The translations under genes and the position numbers were made by a program. The notes beneath the pieces were generated by a model. That model made no database searches. It was not told the DNA's origin and was given only the letters and a program-made list of their open reading frames with translations. A stretch of 46,735 nt of DNA from a virus: positions 1 through 46,735 of the IMG/VR virus record IMGVR_UViG_3300034072_001749; one strand, 5' to 3'. Shown piece after piece: positions 1 to 7,745 of the stretch (positions are counted from its first letter, which is position 1; the number at the start of each line of letters is the position of its first letter).

Positions 1-566
1 GGCGCGACCATGCCCTGCGCGAACAGCTCGGGGAACATGCGCGTCATGATCTCGCGATTTTCGAGCATGTAGGACACGCCCGAGGGGGTGCGGCAATTAT
101 CCTCCAGTACCTCGAAACTGCCCGGCCCGGTGCGCACGATATCGATGCCGACGATATGGCTGTAGACCTTCCCCGGCGGGGTGAAGTCGGCCATTTCGGC
201 CAGATAGGCGCTGTTGCGATAGATGATGTCGGCCGGCATGATGCCCGCCTTCACGATCTCGCCACGATGATAGACGTCGTGCAGGAAGGCATTGAGGGCG
301 CGGGCGCGCTGGCGGATGCCCTTGTCTAGGATGCGCCATTCGTTCGCGGTGAAGATACGGGGCAGCAGGTCGAAGGGGATCAACCGTTCCGGGTCGCCGC
401 CCTCGCCATAGACGGCGAAGGTGATACCGATGCGCCGGAAGATCGCTTCCGCCTCATCCATGCGACGATTGAGCCCGGCTATGCCTGTCCGCTCCACCCA
501 TTTCTGCACTTCGTCGTAACAGGGGCGCAGCGAACCATCAGGCTCAAACATTTCATGGAAGGGCAA
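1..566 (-). CDS. Circularly permuted ATP-grasp protein (partial, 5' part)
   Basis: The reading frame enters from the left edge and begins on the minus strand near 566. Its N-terminal ~188 residues resemble the circularly permuted ATP-grasp family (DUF404/DUF407), with the motifs MFEPDGSLRP, GITFAVYGEGG, LHDVYH and VLEDNCRTPSGVSYM. Members often sit beside alpha-E and transglutaminase-like genes and are thought to ligate peptides; the substrate is unknown. I chose a TTG start at 564-566 because a strong GGAGG lies 9 nt upstream and the residues MPFHEMFEPDG match the usual family start. The first in-frame ATG is at 551. This is host DNA, left of the prophage, and the C-terminal part lies outside the window. 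Confidence 0.85.
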   Translation of the reverse strand, partial: MPFHEMFEPDGSLRPCYDEVQKWVERTGIAGLNRRMDEAEAIFRRIGITFAVYGEGGDPERLIPFDLLPRIFTANEWRILDKGIRQRARALNAFLHDVYHRGEIVKAGIMPADIIYRNSAYLAEMADFTPPGKVYSHIVGIDIVRTGPGSFEVLEDNCRTPSGVSYMLENREIMTRMFPELFAQGMVA

Positions 567-792
567 GTTGTCGTTCCTCCCTCGGCCCTCGGCCGGTTGT
601 GCATTGCAACAATAGTGCGCCGCATCGTTGCGATTGCAAGACAAAAATGGCGGAGCGGAAAAAGCGTTCCGTCGGCGATGTCAGGATTGCGGAAATAGGT
701 CGCGCCGATCGTTTCTACGCGCGCAAACCAGCGCGCGACGGGGGCTCTGGTGGGGCGCTCAAAAAAGAATGCAGATTTTTGCAATCGCCCCG

Positions 793-821
793 TTGACCAC
801 CGCCCATCCCCTGCGTATAGC
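793..821 (+). promoter_or_regulatory. Promoter of the tRNA-Met gene
   Basis: A -35 hexamer TTGACC (793-798) and a -10 hexamer TATAGC (816-821) are separated by exactly 17 nt, which puts transcription start about 35 nt before the tRNA. The rest of 567-862 shows no convincing gene. The small plus-strand frames there lack ribosome binding sites and family resemblance. Confidence 0.65.
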
Positions 822-862
822 GCCGCCTCACCGCAGGGAAACACCCCCTGCGCGGCCCATGG

Positions 863-939
863 GGCGGAGTAGCTCAGCTGGTTAGAGCAGCGGAATCATA
901 ATCCGCGTGTCGGGGGTTCAAGTCCCTCCTCCGCTACCA
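863..939 (+). tRNA. tRNA-Met (CAT), elongator type
   Basis: This is a complete 77-nt cloverleaf with encoded CCA. The acceptor stem GGCGGAG pairs with CTCCGCT (first pair G-U). The D arm AGCTCAGCTGGTTAGAGC, anticodon stem GCGGA/TCCGC with loop ATCATAA, and T arm with GTTCAAGTC are all present. The CAT anticodon could in principle mark a tRNA-Ile2, but the body looks like elongator tRNA-Met. The last 14 bases coincide with the prophage attachment core, so integration keeps the tRNA sequence intact. The integrase stop codon lies inside the tRNA on the opposite strand. Confidence 0.93.
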
Positions 940-2527
940 CTTGTACAGTCCGAGGGGCGGTTGGTTGACCGCTTACCATGGCCAGGACGCTGGACAGACT
1001 GCCCAGCACTTCCACCTTTGCATTGTCAGGTTGGTTCGGATCATCGGTGATGACGATGCCTTCGACCAGGCTACGAATGACGGGCAGGAATTTGCGTGCC
1101 TTCTCGCCGGCGGCGATGGCCTGGCCCAGCATGCGGATGCGGCGGCGGTAGGTTTCGACGATCTGGGGGTGAAGGATGATGGCCGGCAAGGCCTCATGCT
1201 CTGCCAGGGCCGCTTCGGCGGCTTTGAGATCAGCCTTGCGCGCGTCGAGGCCTTCGCGGACTTCGCCCAGATCCATGCCGGCTGCTATCGCATTCACCAG
1301 GTTGCGGATCTCCGCCTGCAGTTGCTCGATCCTTTGTTCGACCATGAAGCGAGATGACTGGAGTTCGCGGCGCAGCTGGGCGCGGCGGTCATGATATTGT
1401 TTGACCACGGCGCTGACGACGTCTGGCGCGAGCAGCCGTTCCTGCAGGCCGTGTAGCACCCGCTCCTCCAGCCTTTCGGTCGAGATCCTGCGCGGATTGT
1501 CACAGGTGCCCTTTTCCCGGTGTCCAGTGCAGCCCCATCTATCCTTGGAAATCACGGTGTAGCTGTTGCCGCACCCACATTTAACCAGCCCAGAGAAGAG
1601 GTGCCGTGCGCGCGTCTGACGCTGGAATGGAACGGTTGCGAGCTCTTCCTTGCGCGCCTGGGCCGCCTGCCATGTCGCGTCATCGATGATCCGCAGCGCA
1701 GGCGCTTCGCTCTCTACCAGGTCCGGTTTCTGATCGACGCGAGAGAGACGCTTGCGGCTATGTGGATCCCGCACCATGCGGACGCGTCCATAGCGAATGA
1801 TGCCGGCATAGATAGGGTTGCGGAGAATGCCATAATCACGGGCTGCCGATCCATTGATGGTGCTGGCCCGCCATTCGCCGCCACGCGGAGATAATATGCG
1901 GTCGGCGTTGAGGCGGTGAGCAATCGCCCGCGGCGATTCGCCGGTCACATATTCAGCAAAGATCCGGCGGACGATGGCCGCTTCGCCTTCATTGATCTGG
2001 CGGTGGCCATATTCCACGCGGCCATCTGAATAGACAAGGGGGGCGACGTCGTAGCCGTAGCAGCGACCGCCAGGCACGCGGCCCCGCGCCACGCTGCCGG
2101 TGGCGCCGCGCCGGATCTTGTTGCGCATGTCCTTGAGCTGCAGGGCGCTCATGGTGCCGATGAAGCCGATATGCAGTTCATTGATGCGGTGATCGGCACA
2201 GGTGAAGAGCGCGACCCGGGCGAATTCCAGGCGCTTGTAGATGTGGGCCGTATCCTCGATATCGCGGGCAATGCGATCGAGCGATTCCGCTATGATGATG
2301 TCGAATTCGCGCCGATCGGCGGCTGCGATCATGGCATTGAGGTTCGGGCGGTGCTTGTCCTGGCCGGTGATGGCTGCATCGGGATAGGCGGCTACGACCT
2401 CCCACCCCTGCCGCTCAGCATAGCTTCTGCACAGCCGGATCTGATCCTCTGCTGACAGGGCGTTCTGCATGTCGGTGCTGAAGCGCGCGTATATGGCGGC
2501 GCGACGCCCTTCCGGTGACCAGCTCAT
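896..2527 (-). CDS. int: Large serine recombinase (phage integrase)
   Basis: This 543-residue protein has an N-terminal resolvase domain (AIYARFSTD, catalytic Ser17), a recombinase domain, a zinc ribbon (KCGCGNSY and later cysteines WGC, GTCDN) and a long C-terminal coiled coil. This is the standard order of large serine integrases, which join attP and attB without host factors and need a directionality factor for excision. The start has AGAGAGG 4 nt upstream. The gene is last in the early operon and runs through attL into the tRNA; its final residues EEGLEPPTRGL are read from antisense tRNA. In the excised phage the tail would differ (see findings). Serine integrases more often target protein genes than tRNAs. 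Confidence 0.95.
   Translation of the reverse strand: MSWSPEGRRAAIYARFSTDMQNALSAEDQIRLCRSYAERQGWEVVAAYPDAAITGQDKHRPNLNAMIAAADRREFDIIIAESLDRIARDIEDTAHIYKRLEFARVALFTCADHRINELHIGFIGTMSALQLKDMRNKIRRGATGSVARGRVPGGRCYGYDVAPLVYSDGRVEYGHRQINEGEAAIVRRIFAEYVTGESPRAIAHRLNADRILSPRGGEWRASTINGSAARDYGILRNPIYAGIIRYGRVRMVRDPHSRKRLSRVDQKPDLVESEAPALRIIDDATWQAAQARKEELATVPFQRQTRARHLFSGLVKCGCGNSYTVISKDRWGCTGHREKGTCDNPRRISTERLEERVLHGLQERLLAPDVVSAVVKQYHDRRAQLRRELQSSRFMVEQRIEQLQAEIRNLVNAIAAGMDLGEVREGLDARKADLKAAEAALAEHEALPAIILHPQIVETYRRRIRMLGQAIAAGEKARKFLPVIRSLVEGIVITDDPNQPDNAKVEVLGSLSSVLAMVSGQPTAPRTVQVVAEEGLEPPTRGL
926..952. other. attL: core plus phage right arm
   Basis: The core (926-939) is identical to 43978-43991. 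The phage-derived right arm, 932-952, is the inverted complement of the phage left arm 43957-43977 at 19 of 21 positions. Together with the central CTCCTC these form the dyad of attP. The core is also the 3' end of the tRNA and lies inside the integrase coding sequence on the opposite strand. Confidence 0.88.
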
Positions 2528-2636
2528 TCGACCTCTCTAGCGCTGCCGGCCCCGATTCGGCCTCCCGCGCAGCATCCTCGGCGGCCATATCGTCCGCAAT
2601 GGCCAAAGCCAGATCGAGGATGCTGAGCAGGTTCAT
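2415..2636 (-). CDS. Small hypothetical protein overlapping integrase start
   Basis: This 73-residue frame begins at an ATG that overlaps the stop of the upstream gene (ATGA), the usual coupling in this operon. Its first ~36 residues (MNLLSILDLALAIADDM...) are not covered by another gene. The remainder is read in a different frame through the first 113 bases of the integrase gene. The early part would form an acidic amphipathic helix. I recognise no family. The coupling argues for translation, but the long overlap leaves doubt. Confidence 0.45.
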   Translation of the reverse strand: MNLLSILDLALAIADDMAAEDAAREAESGPAALERSNELVTGRASRRHIRALQHRHAERPVSRGSDPAVQKLC

Positions 2637-2818
2637 TCCGAAGCGGCGTCTCGGCGCGCCAGATCACGCATGGCGGGCCGCGCCATGATGATGCGCTGGG
2701 CGTCATGAATGGCCTTCAGAAAGTCCATACGGTCGGAAGTGTGCTGCGCCGGCAGGGCCAGGAAGGCATTCCATGCTTGGGCAAGCCGTTCGACGACAGC
2801 CATTTCCTCGCCCGTCAC
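2633..2818 (-). CDS. Small conserved-type phage protein
   Basis: This is a 61-residue, mostly helical protein with the pattern AWNAFLALP...DFLKAIHDAQRIIMARPAMR. Short phage proteins of this general pattern are common; I do not know the function. A GTG start overlaps the methyltransferase stop (GTGA) and its stop overlaps the next start (ATGA), so it is translated in a coupled chain. No metal motif, signal peptide or membrane segment is visible. Confidence 0.7.
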   Translation of the reverse strand: MTGEEMAVVERLAQAWNAFLALPAQHTSDRMDFLKAIHDAQRIIMARPAMRDLARRDAASE

Positions 2819-3564
2819 GCGGCCTGATCCAACTCGGCTACGGCGGCAGTGATGCGCGCCACCGCCGTGGCAAAATGCTGGGGGGTGTGCTCGATGCCGT
2901 AGAAGCGCTTGCCGGCGCGGATAGCGGCAACACCGGTCGAGCCGGTGCCCATGAAGGCATCGCAGACCGTATCACCCGCCACGTTGCGCATGATCTTCGC
3001 CATGAGATCATCGGGCTTTGTCGTCGGATGATCGAATCGGGCGGCGCCACGCGGGCTGGTGATGCGGCTGACGCGCAGCTTGTCTTTCGCTTCGCCTGCC
3101 GGGTGATAGCCCCGGTTCCAGGCATGCACGTAAAATTCGATGTCCGGCCGATAATGTTTGTTCGCAATCGGTTGCGGATTGGTTTTCTGCCAGACGCACA
3201 GGGCATGGCGGTGAAAGCCCTGCACCCGCGCCAGCAGCTCAGCCAGTTGATCATTGTGCGCGAAGATGATCGCGGAACCGCAACGGGCGGGATTGATGAT
3301 GTCCATGTCGAAGCCGCGATGCAGATCATTGGCAATGAGACGGTCCATGTTCGGCCGCCGCTTCCGATACTGTCCTGCCCCGGTCGCCCGGATCAGATAG
3401 GGCGGATCCCAAATGTCGGCATCCACGAAGCCAAGGCCAGGCCGGATCGCATAGGCATCACCGAGATAGAGCGTGGCCCTATCGCCTATCGTCACGAAAG
3501 TAGGGCTTTCCGACACTTCATCGTGGATGAGGAAGGCCGGTTGATATGCGGCAAGCGAGCTCAT
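2815..3564 (-). CDS. DNA methyltransferase (N6-adenine/N4-cytosine, beta-type order)
   Basis: The 249-residue protein transfers a methyl group from S-adenosylmethionine to an amino group on DNA. The catalytic motif DPPY is at residues 53-56 and the SAM-binding motif FMGTGSTG at 204-211, near the C-terminus. DPPY before FxGxG is the beta-class order. PTTKP (about 185) precedes the SAM site, as is typical. I chose the ATG at 3564, which overlaps the ASCH gene stop (ATGA), over a longer in-frame start. No restriction endonuclease is next to it, so it is probably an orphan enzyme that protects phage DNA; the target sequence cannot be read here. Confidence 0.88.
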   Translation of the reverse strand: MSSLAAYQPAFLIHDEVSESPTFVTIGDRATLYLGDAYAIRPGLGFVDADIWDPPYLIRATGAGQYRKRRPNMDRLIANDLHRGFDMDIINPARCGSAIIFAHNDQLAELLARVQGFHRHALCVWQKTNPQPIANKHYRPDIEFYVHAWNRGYHPAGEAKDKLRVSRITSPRGAARFDHPTTKPDDLMAKIMRNVAGDTVCDAFMGTGSTGVAAIRAGKRFYGIEHTPQHFATAVARITAAVAELDQAA

Positions 3565-4049
3565 AGCGCCCCCGCGAAGCTGGCGGCGTCCGGCCAGGGC
3601 CAGATGCCCTGCATACCACGCATGGCCATCGGCGTTTCCCAGGCGTCGGGGTGGAGCATGGGCCAGCCCCAATTGGCCTGCTCATCGCGATCGCTGTCGT
3701 TGGCGCGGGGCACGCCGAAATCGGCAGCCACATCCGTGCCAAGGCGGGGCTCGCCCACGATCGCGGTGCCGATGCCGGCGCCCATGGGCAGTTCACCGCG
3801 CAGGAATGCCTCCAGCACCGGCACGGCCAAGTCACGATCGAGGCAGAGCTCGCGCGCGTCATCAGGGAAAAGTTCGAACAGGTCGATCATGTCCTGCACT
3901 TCATCCCGATCAACGCTGAGCTTGCCGGCGTGGATGACGATGCTTTGCCCGATGATAGTGCGCGGGGTGCGGTGCTTGCGGAATTCATAGGGCTTGGCGC
4001 CGGCTATGATCAGCGAAGCCCAGGGCTGCCAGATGGTGAGTGCTTTCAT
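3561..4049 (-). CDS. ASCH domain protein
   Basis: This 162-residue protein opens with MKALTIWQPWASLIIAGAK, the hallmark first strand and helix of ASCH/PUA-like domains, followed by YEFR and a strand IGQSIVIHAG. ASCH proteins bind or process RNA or modified nucleotides; several are phage-borne. The C-terminal half (NWGWPMLHP...MRGMQGIWPWP) is typical of phage versions. It is coupled to the methyltransferase (ATGA) and to the upstream small gene. A link between ASCH and DNA modification is possible but is inference. Confidence 0.85.
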   Translation of the reverse strand: MKALTIWQPWASLIIAGAKPYEFRKHRTPRTIIGQSIVIHAGKLSVDRDEVQDMIDLFELFPDDARELCLDRDLAVPVLEAFLRGELPMGAGIGTAIVGEPRLGTDVAADFGVPRANDSDRDEQANWGWPMLHPDAWETPMAMRGMQGIWPWPDAASFAGAL

Positions 4050-4258
4050 TTTTCGGCCCTCACGATCAGGTCTGACACCTTCACAAGGGCGCCGAGCAAC
4101 TTCAGCCGTTCGCCCGGCCTCTCGGTTTCGAGAGCGAAGGCCAGGGCATGATCGCCATGGCCGGTGCCCGCGAAGGCAAATGCCTCCAGACGGCCACTAC
4201 GCGCATCCGCGAGCGCGCGCTCGAGCGCCTCGATCATGGTCTGCTGATAGTCGGTCAC
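4046..4258 (-). CDS. Hypothetical small early protein
   Basis: This is a 70-residue, largely helical protein starting MTDYQQTMIEALERALADA. The GTG start overlaps the stop of the preceding gene (GTGA) and its stop overlaps the ASCH start (ATGA). I recognise no family, signal peptide or metal site. Confidence 0.65.
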   Translation of the reverse strand: MTDYQQTMIEALERALADARSGRLEAFAFAGTGHGDHALAFALETERPGERLKLLGALVKVSDLIVRAEK

Positions 4259-4398
4259 CGGCGTTCCTCCCGATCAGCCTGGAGCGCAGCTTCCGCGATG
4301 GAGCATTCAGCGAGATCTTCGATGCTGCGCCCCGTTTGAACGGATTGCCTGATCAATCGATCAAGCGTTTCGTCATCGACATAGCATTGCAATATCAT
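4255..4398 (-). CDS. Very small ribbon-helix-helix-like protein
   Basis: This 47-residue frame reads MILQCYVDDETLDRLIRQSV onward, ending IAEAALQADREERR. A short beta strand (ILQCYVD) followed by two helices (ETLDRLIRQSVQTG, SIEDLAECSIAEAALQ) fits the ribbon-helix-helix fold of small DNA-binding and antitoxin proteins. The start has GAGGAAA about 5 nt upstream, and the stop overlaps the GTG start of the next gene. No toxin partner is evident, so a regulatory role is the more likely guess. Confidence 0.6.
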   Translation of the reverse strand: MILQCYVDDETLDRLIRQSVQTGRSIEDLAECSIAEAALQADREERR

Positions 4399-4407
4399 GT
4401 CGTTTCC

Positions 4408-5634
4408 TCAGAGCAGGGCCGAACCGACGCCGCCCAGGGTGGCTTCGGTGACGGCGCGGGTGGGTTTGAAGGTGGGCACGAGGCCGGCGCCGGCCGCGAT
4501 GCGGGCGAGATGTTCCTCGAATGACAGGCGGCGCCTGGGCGGCGGCGGTGGGGGCATCAGCGGTGCCGTTGCGACCGGCGGCGGCGGCGCGATAATGGTG
4601 GGGGCCCGCTTGAGGGCAGGCATGGTGGCTACAGGCGCCGGCCGGGGGCGCGGTGCGATCGGCTTCGCCTTGGGCGGGGCGGCGTGGCCGAGCTGGGGGC
4701 GCTGATGCGGGGCAAGCGTCTTCGGGAAGGGCTTGCCCTGGGCTATCAGCTGTTCCTTGACCGTCTGGATGATCTTGTGGGCGCTCGATCCCCCGATGTG
4801 CAGATGCCTGGCCGCCGGCGCTACCGCCCAGCCATTGAGCCAGAGCCACTGCAGGTCGACCTTCTGCTGATCGGTGACGAAGCGGGAAGATTGCTTGACG
4901 GCAACACGGCGGCCGGTGATGTCGCAGCCGGGCAGGCATTCCCCTTTTCGCGCCAGGCTCTCGACCAGCTTGCGCCGGCGCTTCTTGGCGAAGCTGACAT
5001 GCACGCCAGCCAGATCCGCCACCTTCGCCGCGCCATAGCCCTGCATGAAATGATGATCGACCTGGAGCCGGACATCATTGTCATAGCGAGTGCCGGCATA
5101 GCAAAGCCCCTGCCCCGCCGGCGCGATAGCTTCGCCGGCCTGTTTCATGCGCCGGCGGTAATTGGACACACAGGCCGCACTGACGGCCATGCGGCGCTGT
5201 ATCTCCACATTGGGCAGGCCCTCGCGGATGAAGGCGCGGATCCGCTCCGCCTCATGCCGTAGGAGGCCCCCGGCGGCATCCCGCTGCGCCGGGGTGAAGC
5301 CGGCCCGTTCACATTCGATGGCGAGCACGGCATTGCTCACCGCCTGGGGCTTTACGCCCAGGATGCGGGCGATGGCCTCATAGCCCATGCCCTGATCGTG
5401 GAGGCCGATGATGGCGCCACGATCCTCTGTCGCGCAGGGCTGGCGCAGGCCTGCCGGCGTGCCGCCGGCAACGCCCAGGCGCACGGCACGCTGGCGAATG
5501 GCCTCCACCGTTCGACCGGGGAGCAAGGCCGCGACCTCCTCCACGCCCCTGGCATAGAAGCGGCAGACGATTTCCTCTTCGCGATGCGTCCATGGTTCGC
5601 GGGATCCGTGGCCGATCGGCATCAGCCTGCCCAT
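4408..5634 (-). CDS. Multi-HTH DNA-binding protein with proline-rich tail
   Basis: This 408-residue protein appears to hold five consecutive helix-turn-helix modules. The first is SANT/Myb-like (13-55: PWTHREEEIVCRFY...RQRAVRLGV). Four HTH units follow at about 71-107 (YEAIARILGVKPQAVSN), 128-163 (VEIQRRMAVSAACVSNY), 188-225 (AAKVADLAGVHVSFAKKR) and 257-296 (VAPAARHLHIGGSSAHKI). A proline-rich linker (310-375) with runs such as PPPPPPRRR leads to a short C-terminal helix. I know no named family for this arrangement. An alternative start at 5622 (TGATG coupling) would remove four residues. It lies mid early operon and is likely an early regulator or DNA organiser; function is inferred only from the modules. 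Confidence 0.8.
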   Translation of the reverse strand: MGRLMPIGHGSREPWTHREEEIVCRFYARGVEEVAALLPGRTVEAIRQRAVRLGVAGGTPAGLRQPCATEDRGAIIGLHDQGMGYEAIARILGVKPQAVSNAVLAIECERAGFTPAQRDAAGGLLRHEAERIRAFIREGLPNVEIQRRMAVSAACVSNYRRRMKQAGEAIAPAGQGLCYAGTRYDNDVRLQVDHHFMQGYGAAKVADLAGVHVSFAKKRRRKLVESLARKGECLPGCDITGRRVAVKQSSRFVTDQQKVDLQWLWLNGWAVAPAARHLHIGGSSAHKIIQTVKEQLIAQGKPFPKTLAPHQRPQLGHAAPPKAKPIAPRPRPAPVATMPALKRAPTIIAPPPPVATAPLMPPPPPPRRRLSFEEHLARIAAGAGLVPTFKPTRAVTEATLGGVGSALL

Positions 5635-5903
5635 CCTTCAAGAAAAGCGTCGGTGGCGTCTTTCAGCCCCGAAAGGAGAGCCAATTCATCGGCATCGAGA
5701 TATGTGTCGGGACGCGGATGCCCCTCAATGTCCAAGGACAGTTTCAGGGCTTCAGCAAGTTTTGCCACCACATCGGTCTCACCGAAGGGGCTGCGCTCGT
5801 TATGAGCGCCGTCGCTGATGAAGCGTAGAAGCTCCGCCAGAGCTTCGCTCGCCTGTGAAGCGGCGACGATCGCGGCGCGATCGGGGGTAAGTACAAGATC
5901 CAT
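5622..5903 (-). CDS. Hypothetical early protein
   Basis: This 93-residue acidic protein begins MDLVLTPDRAAIVAASQASE and is predicted to be mostly helical. The start overlaps the upstream stop (TAATG). No domain is recognised. The middle contains HPRPDTYLDADELALLSGL, without obvious catalytic residues. Confidence 0.65.
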   Translation of the reverse strand: MDLVLTPDRAAIVAASQASEALAELLRFISDGAHNERSPFGETDVVAKLAEALKLSLDIEGHPRPDTYLDADELALLSGLKDATDAFLEGWAG

Positions 5904-6334
5904 TAGAAGGAAACCTCGTCATCAAAATCGATTGTCGGGGGTGCAGGGCGGTCCCAGCCAAAGCTGCGAAGATGCTGGTCTGCGCCAAACATAGCGGCAT
6001 GGAGAAAGCCGAAGCTCTCGTTCGCCTCGTTCAGGGACCGCGCAATCGCCTGCCCGCCCGTCATCATCGACGCGAGCAGTTGCTCAGCCTGCAGCGCGCG
6101 CCGTTCGGCCAGATCGATCGCCAACTGATTTGACAGGCACATGACCGTACGCCCGCGCAAATCCGTCAAGCGTTCGAGCGCACGCTCGTATACAGGTCGA
6201 GCATGACCATGAGCCGTCTCGTCGAATTCCCCTGCGAGGAGGAAATCGAGTACGCCAATCGCAGCATCAAGCTGCGCGGGAGTGAGGGCCTGGGCGATGA
6301 CGGCTTCGGATCGGACAACCGGCGACCGCATCAC
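5903..6334 (-). CDS. Hypothetical early protein
   Basis: This 143-residue helical protein begins with a GTG (or the next ATG) that overlaps the stop of the upstream gene (ATGTGATG). It contains a segment LTPAQLDAAIGVLDFLLAGEFDE and ends with an acidic DFDDEVSF. No recognised domain, signal or membrane segment. Confidence 0.65.
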   Translation of the reverse strand: MMRSPVVRSEAVIAQALTPAQLDAAIGVLDFLLAGEFDETAHGHARPVYERALERLTDLRGRTVMCLSNQLAIDLAERRALQAEQLLASMMTGGQAIARSLNEANESFGFLHAAMFGADQHLRSFGWDRPAPPTIDFDDEVSF

Positions 6335-6678
6335 ATATGATCCAGCAGCAAAGCATCGCCGCCAAGGCCATTGGCGCGCGCAAGTTCCGCCAGGCGAGGC
6401 TTTTCTTTGAGGATGGTGCGATAGGCCTCGACGCGCCTCTCGAGACGCTCTGCCTCCGCCCGCGCGCCTTCCAGGCGATCGGTGGCGTTGCGGAGACTGT
6501 CGAGCGCGGCCAACTCCTTCAGGTTGTCGTCCACCTGTTTTTCAACCCAGAATCGGAGTTCCGCCAACGCCTTGTGGGGATCCTCGCCTGTCTCCAATTG
6601 TGCACGGGCCTCGACCGCACTGTTATTATATCCTCGCCCGGTTTTCAGGCTGCGATAGCCGATCTCGGTGATGATCAT
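6331..6678 (-). CDS. Hypothetical coiled-coil early protein
   Basis: This 115-residue protein has a charged central segment (about 50-95: NATDRLEGARAEAERLERRV) that would form a coiled coil. The N-terminus MIITEIGYRSLKTGRGYNN is a beta-type segment reminiscent of DNA-associated proteins. The start overlaps the upstream stop (ATGA). Family unknown. Confidence 0.65.
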   Translation of the reverse strand: MIITEIGYRSLKTGRGYNNSAVEARAQLETGEDPHKALAELRFWVEKQVDDNLKELAALDSLRNATDRLEGARAEAERLERRVEAYRTILKEKPRLAELARANGLGGDALLLDHM

Positions 6679-6983
6679 GCGTGGCGCCCCCCGCCCTGAA
6701 TGTCGACGGATGCCGCGACCCTCGGATCATCTCCTAGGGCGATCAACTCTGCGGAAGTTGCGGGCTTTGCCGGCTGATTTTCATAAGGCTGCCCACAGAA
6801 GGGACAGTAGGTGCAGCCGAAGATGCTAGGCTTACCCCGGCGGCTTTCATGCTTACCATTATCTTTCCGCATTATGCGGATGTTCGGTGTAGCGATCAGG
6901 GTTCCGCCGGTATAACGGATGGCGATGTCCAACTGATGCTCGGGGGCCAGCTTCTTATCGATTTGGGATATGCAGTCGCACAT
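6675..6983 (-). CDS. Small zinc-ribbon-like phage protein
   Basis: This 102-residue protein starts MCDCISQIDKKLAPEHQ with AAGGA upstream. I trimmed a longer in-frame reading because of that binding site. The segment CTYCPFCGQPYE, with the N-terminal CDC, suggests metal binding. Short proteins with an MCDCI start are frequent in phages; the function is unknown. Upstream, 6984-7122 is a GC-rich gap that reads in frame but shows no gene of its own. Confidence 0.7.
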   Translation of the reverse strand: MCDCISQIDKKLAPEHQLDIAIRYTGGTLIATPNIRIMRKDNGKHESRRGKPSIFGCTYCPFCGQPYENQPAKPATSAELIALGDDPRVAASVDIQGGGRHA

Positions 6984-7122
6984 AGACTGTCCTTTCTGTG
7001 AAGATAGTTGGTTGGGGAAGACGGGCCTGGGAACCGGTGGTCCCGCCTCCCCCGTTTCCCGCCGGGGCCTACGCCGCAGCTGACAGCCGTGCAGGGCCAT
7101 CGTGCGTCCCCGACGAGAAGGG

Positions 7123-7428
7123 CTAGTCCGGGTTCCCGACTGACATCGTTTCGAGGAGACGAAACAGGCCGGCCTTGTCGAGCGCGGCACGGCACCGCTC
7201 TTCAGTCATGTCAGCGAGCATCCGGAGCGTTGCGCTGTCCCAATTGCGGACCCCGTCGTCAGATATGGAACCTGACAAGGTGATGCTGTATTCGACCGGA
7301 CCGATCGGCGCATCGCCCCAGACGCGAAAGCGGATGATGAGGCCCTCGGCATCATCTTCCTGGTCAAGATAGGCGAGCACCTGACGGCCTTCGATAGCGA
7401 ACAGGCGGGCGTGTAGTTGCTGGATCAT
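7123..7428 (-). CDS. Hypothetical early protein
   Basis: This 101-residue protein begins MIQQLHARLFAIEGRQVLAY. An N-terminal beta-rich half (EGLIIRFRVWGDAPIG, EYSITLSGS) precedes a helical C-terminal half. The start overlaps the upstream stop (ATGA). No family recognised. Confidence 0.6.
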   Translation of the reverse strand: MIQQLHARLFAIEGRQVLAYLDQEDDAEGLIIRFRVWGDAPIGPVEYSITLSGSISDDGVRNWDSATLRMLADMTEERCRAALDKAGLFRLLETMSVGNPD

Positions 7429-7745
7429 GCGTCTGGCCTTTCACCTAGGATGCGGTTCATCATGGCGATCGCTTCGGCCCGCATGGTCGGGTTCGGATTT
7501 TTGCCTGGGCAACGCGGGCGCTCCATCAGGCGGCGCCCGTTGGCGGCCAGGCCATCGCCCAGCAGCCGCCCCGCCTCCGCCCGGCGCTGGCGCCAGGCCG
7601 CATGATCACGAGATCGGAAAGCGAGGATCAGCGCCCGACTGACGGCTCCGGGCAAAAGGGCAAAGCAGCGGGGGCAAATGCGCTGCCAGCGTTCACGCTG
7701 GCGGCCACATCCATTCACATCGCAGATATGATTACGCTTTTTCAT
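7425..7745 (-). CDS. Hypothetical protein with N-terminal cysteine cluster
   Basis: This 106-residue basic protein begins MKKRNHICDVNGCGRQRERW and continues RICPRCFALLP, giving a C-x4-C...C-x2-C pattern that could bind zinc. The rest is arginine-rich with a C-terminal helix. It overlaps the upstream gene by 14 nt. It is possibly a nucleic-acid-binding protein; no named family. Confidence 0.65.
   Translation of the reverse strand: MKKRNHICDVNGCGRQRERWQRICPRCFALLPGAVSRALILAFRSRDHAAWRQRRAEAGRLLGDGLAANGRRLMERPRCPGKNPNPTMRAEAIAMMNRILGERPDA

Noticed and set aside
599-885. Small plus-strand frames before the tRNA
   Set aside because: No ribosome binding site or resemblance; the region carries the tRNA promoter.
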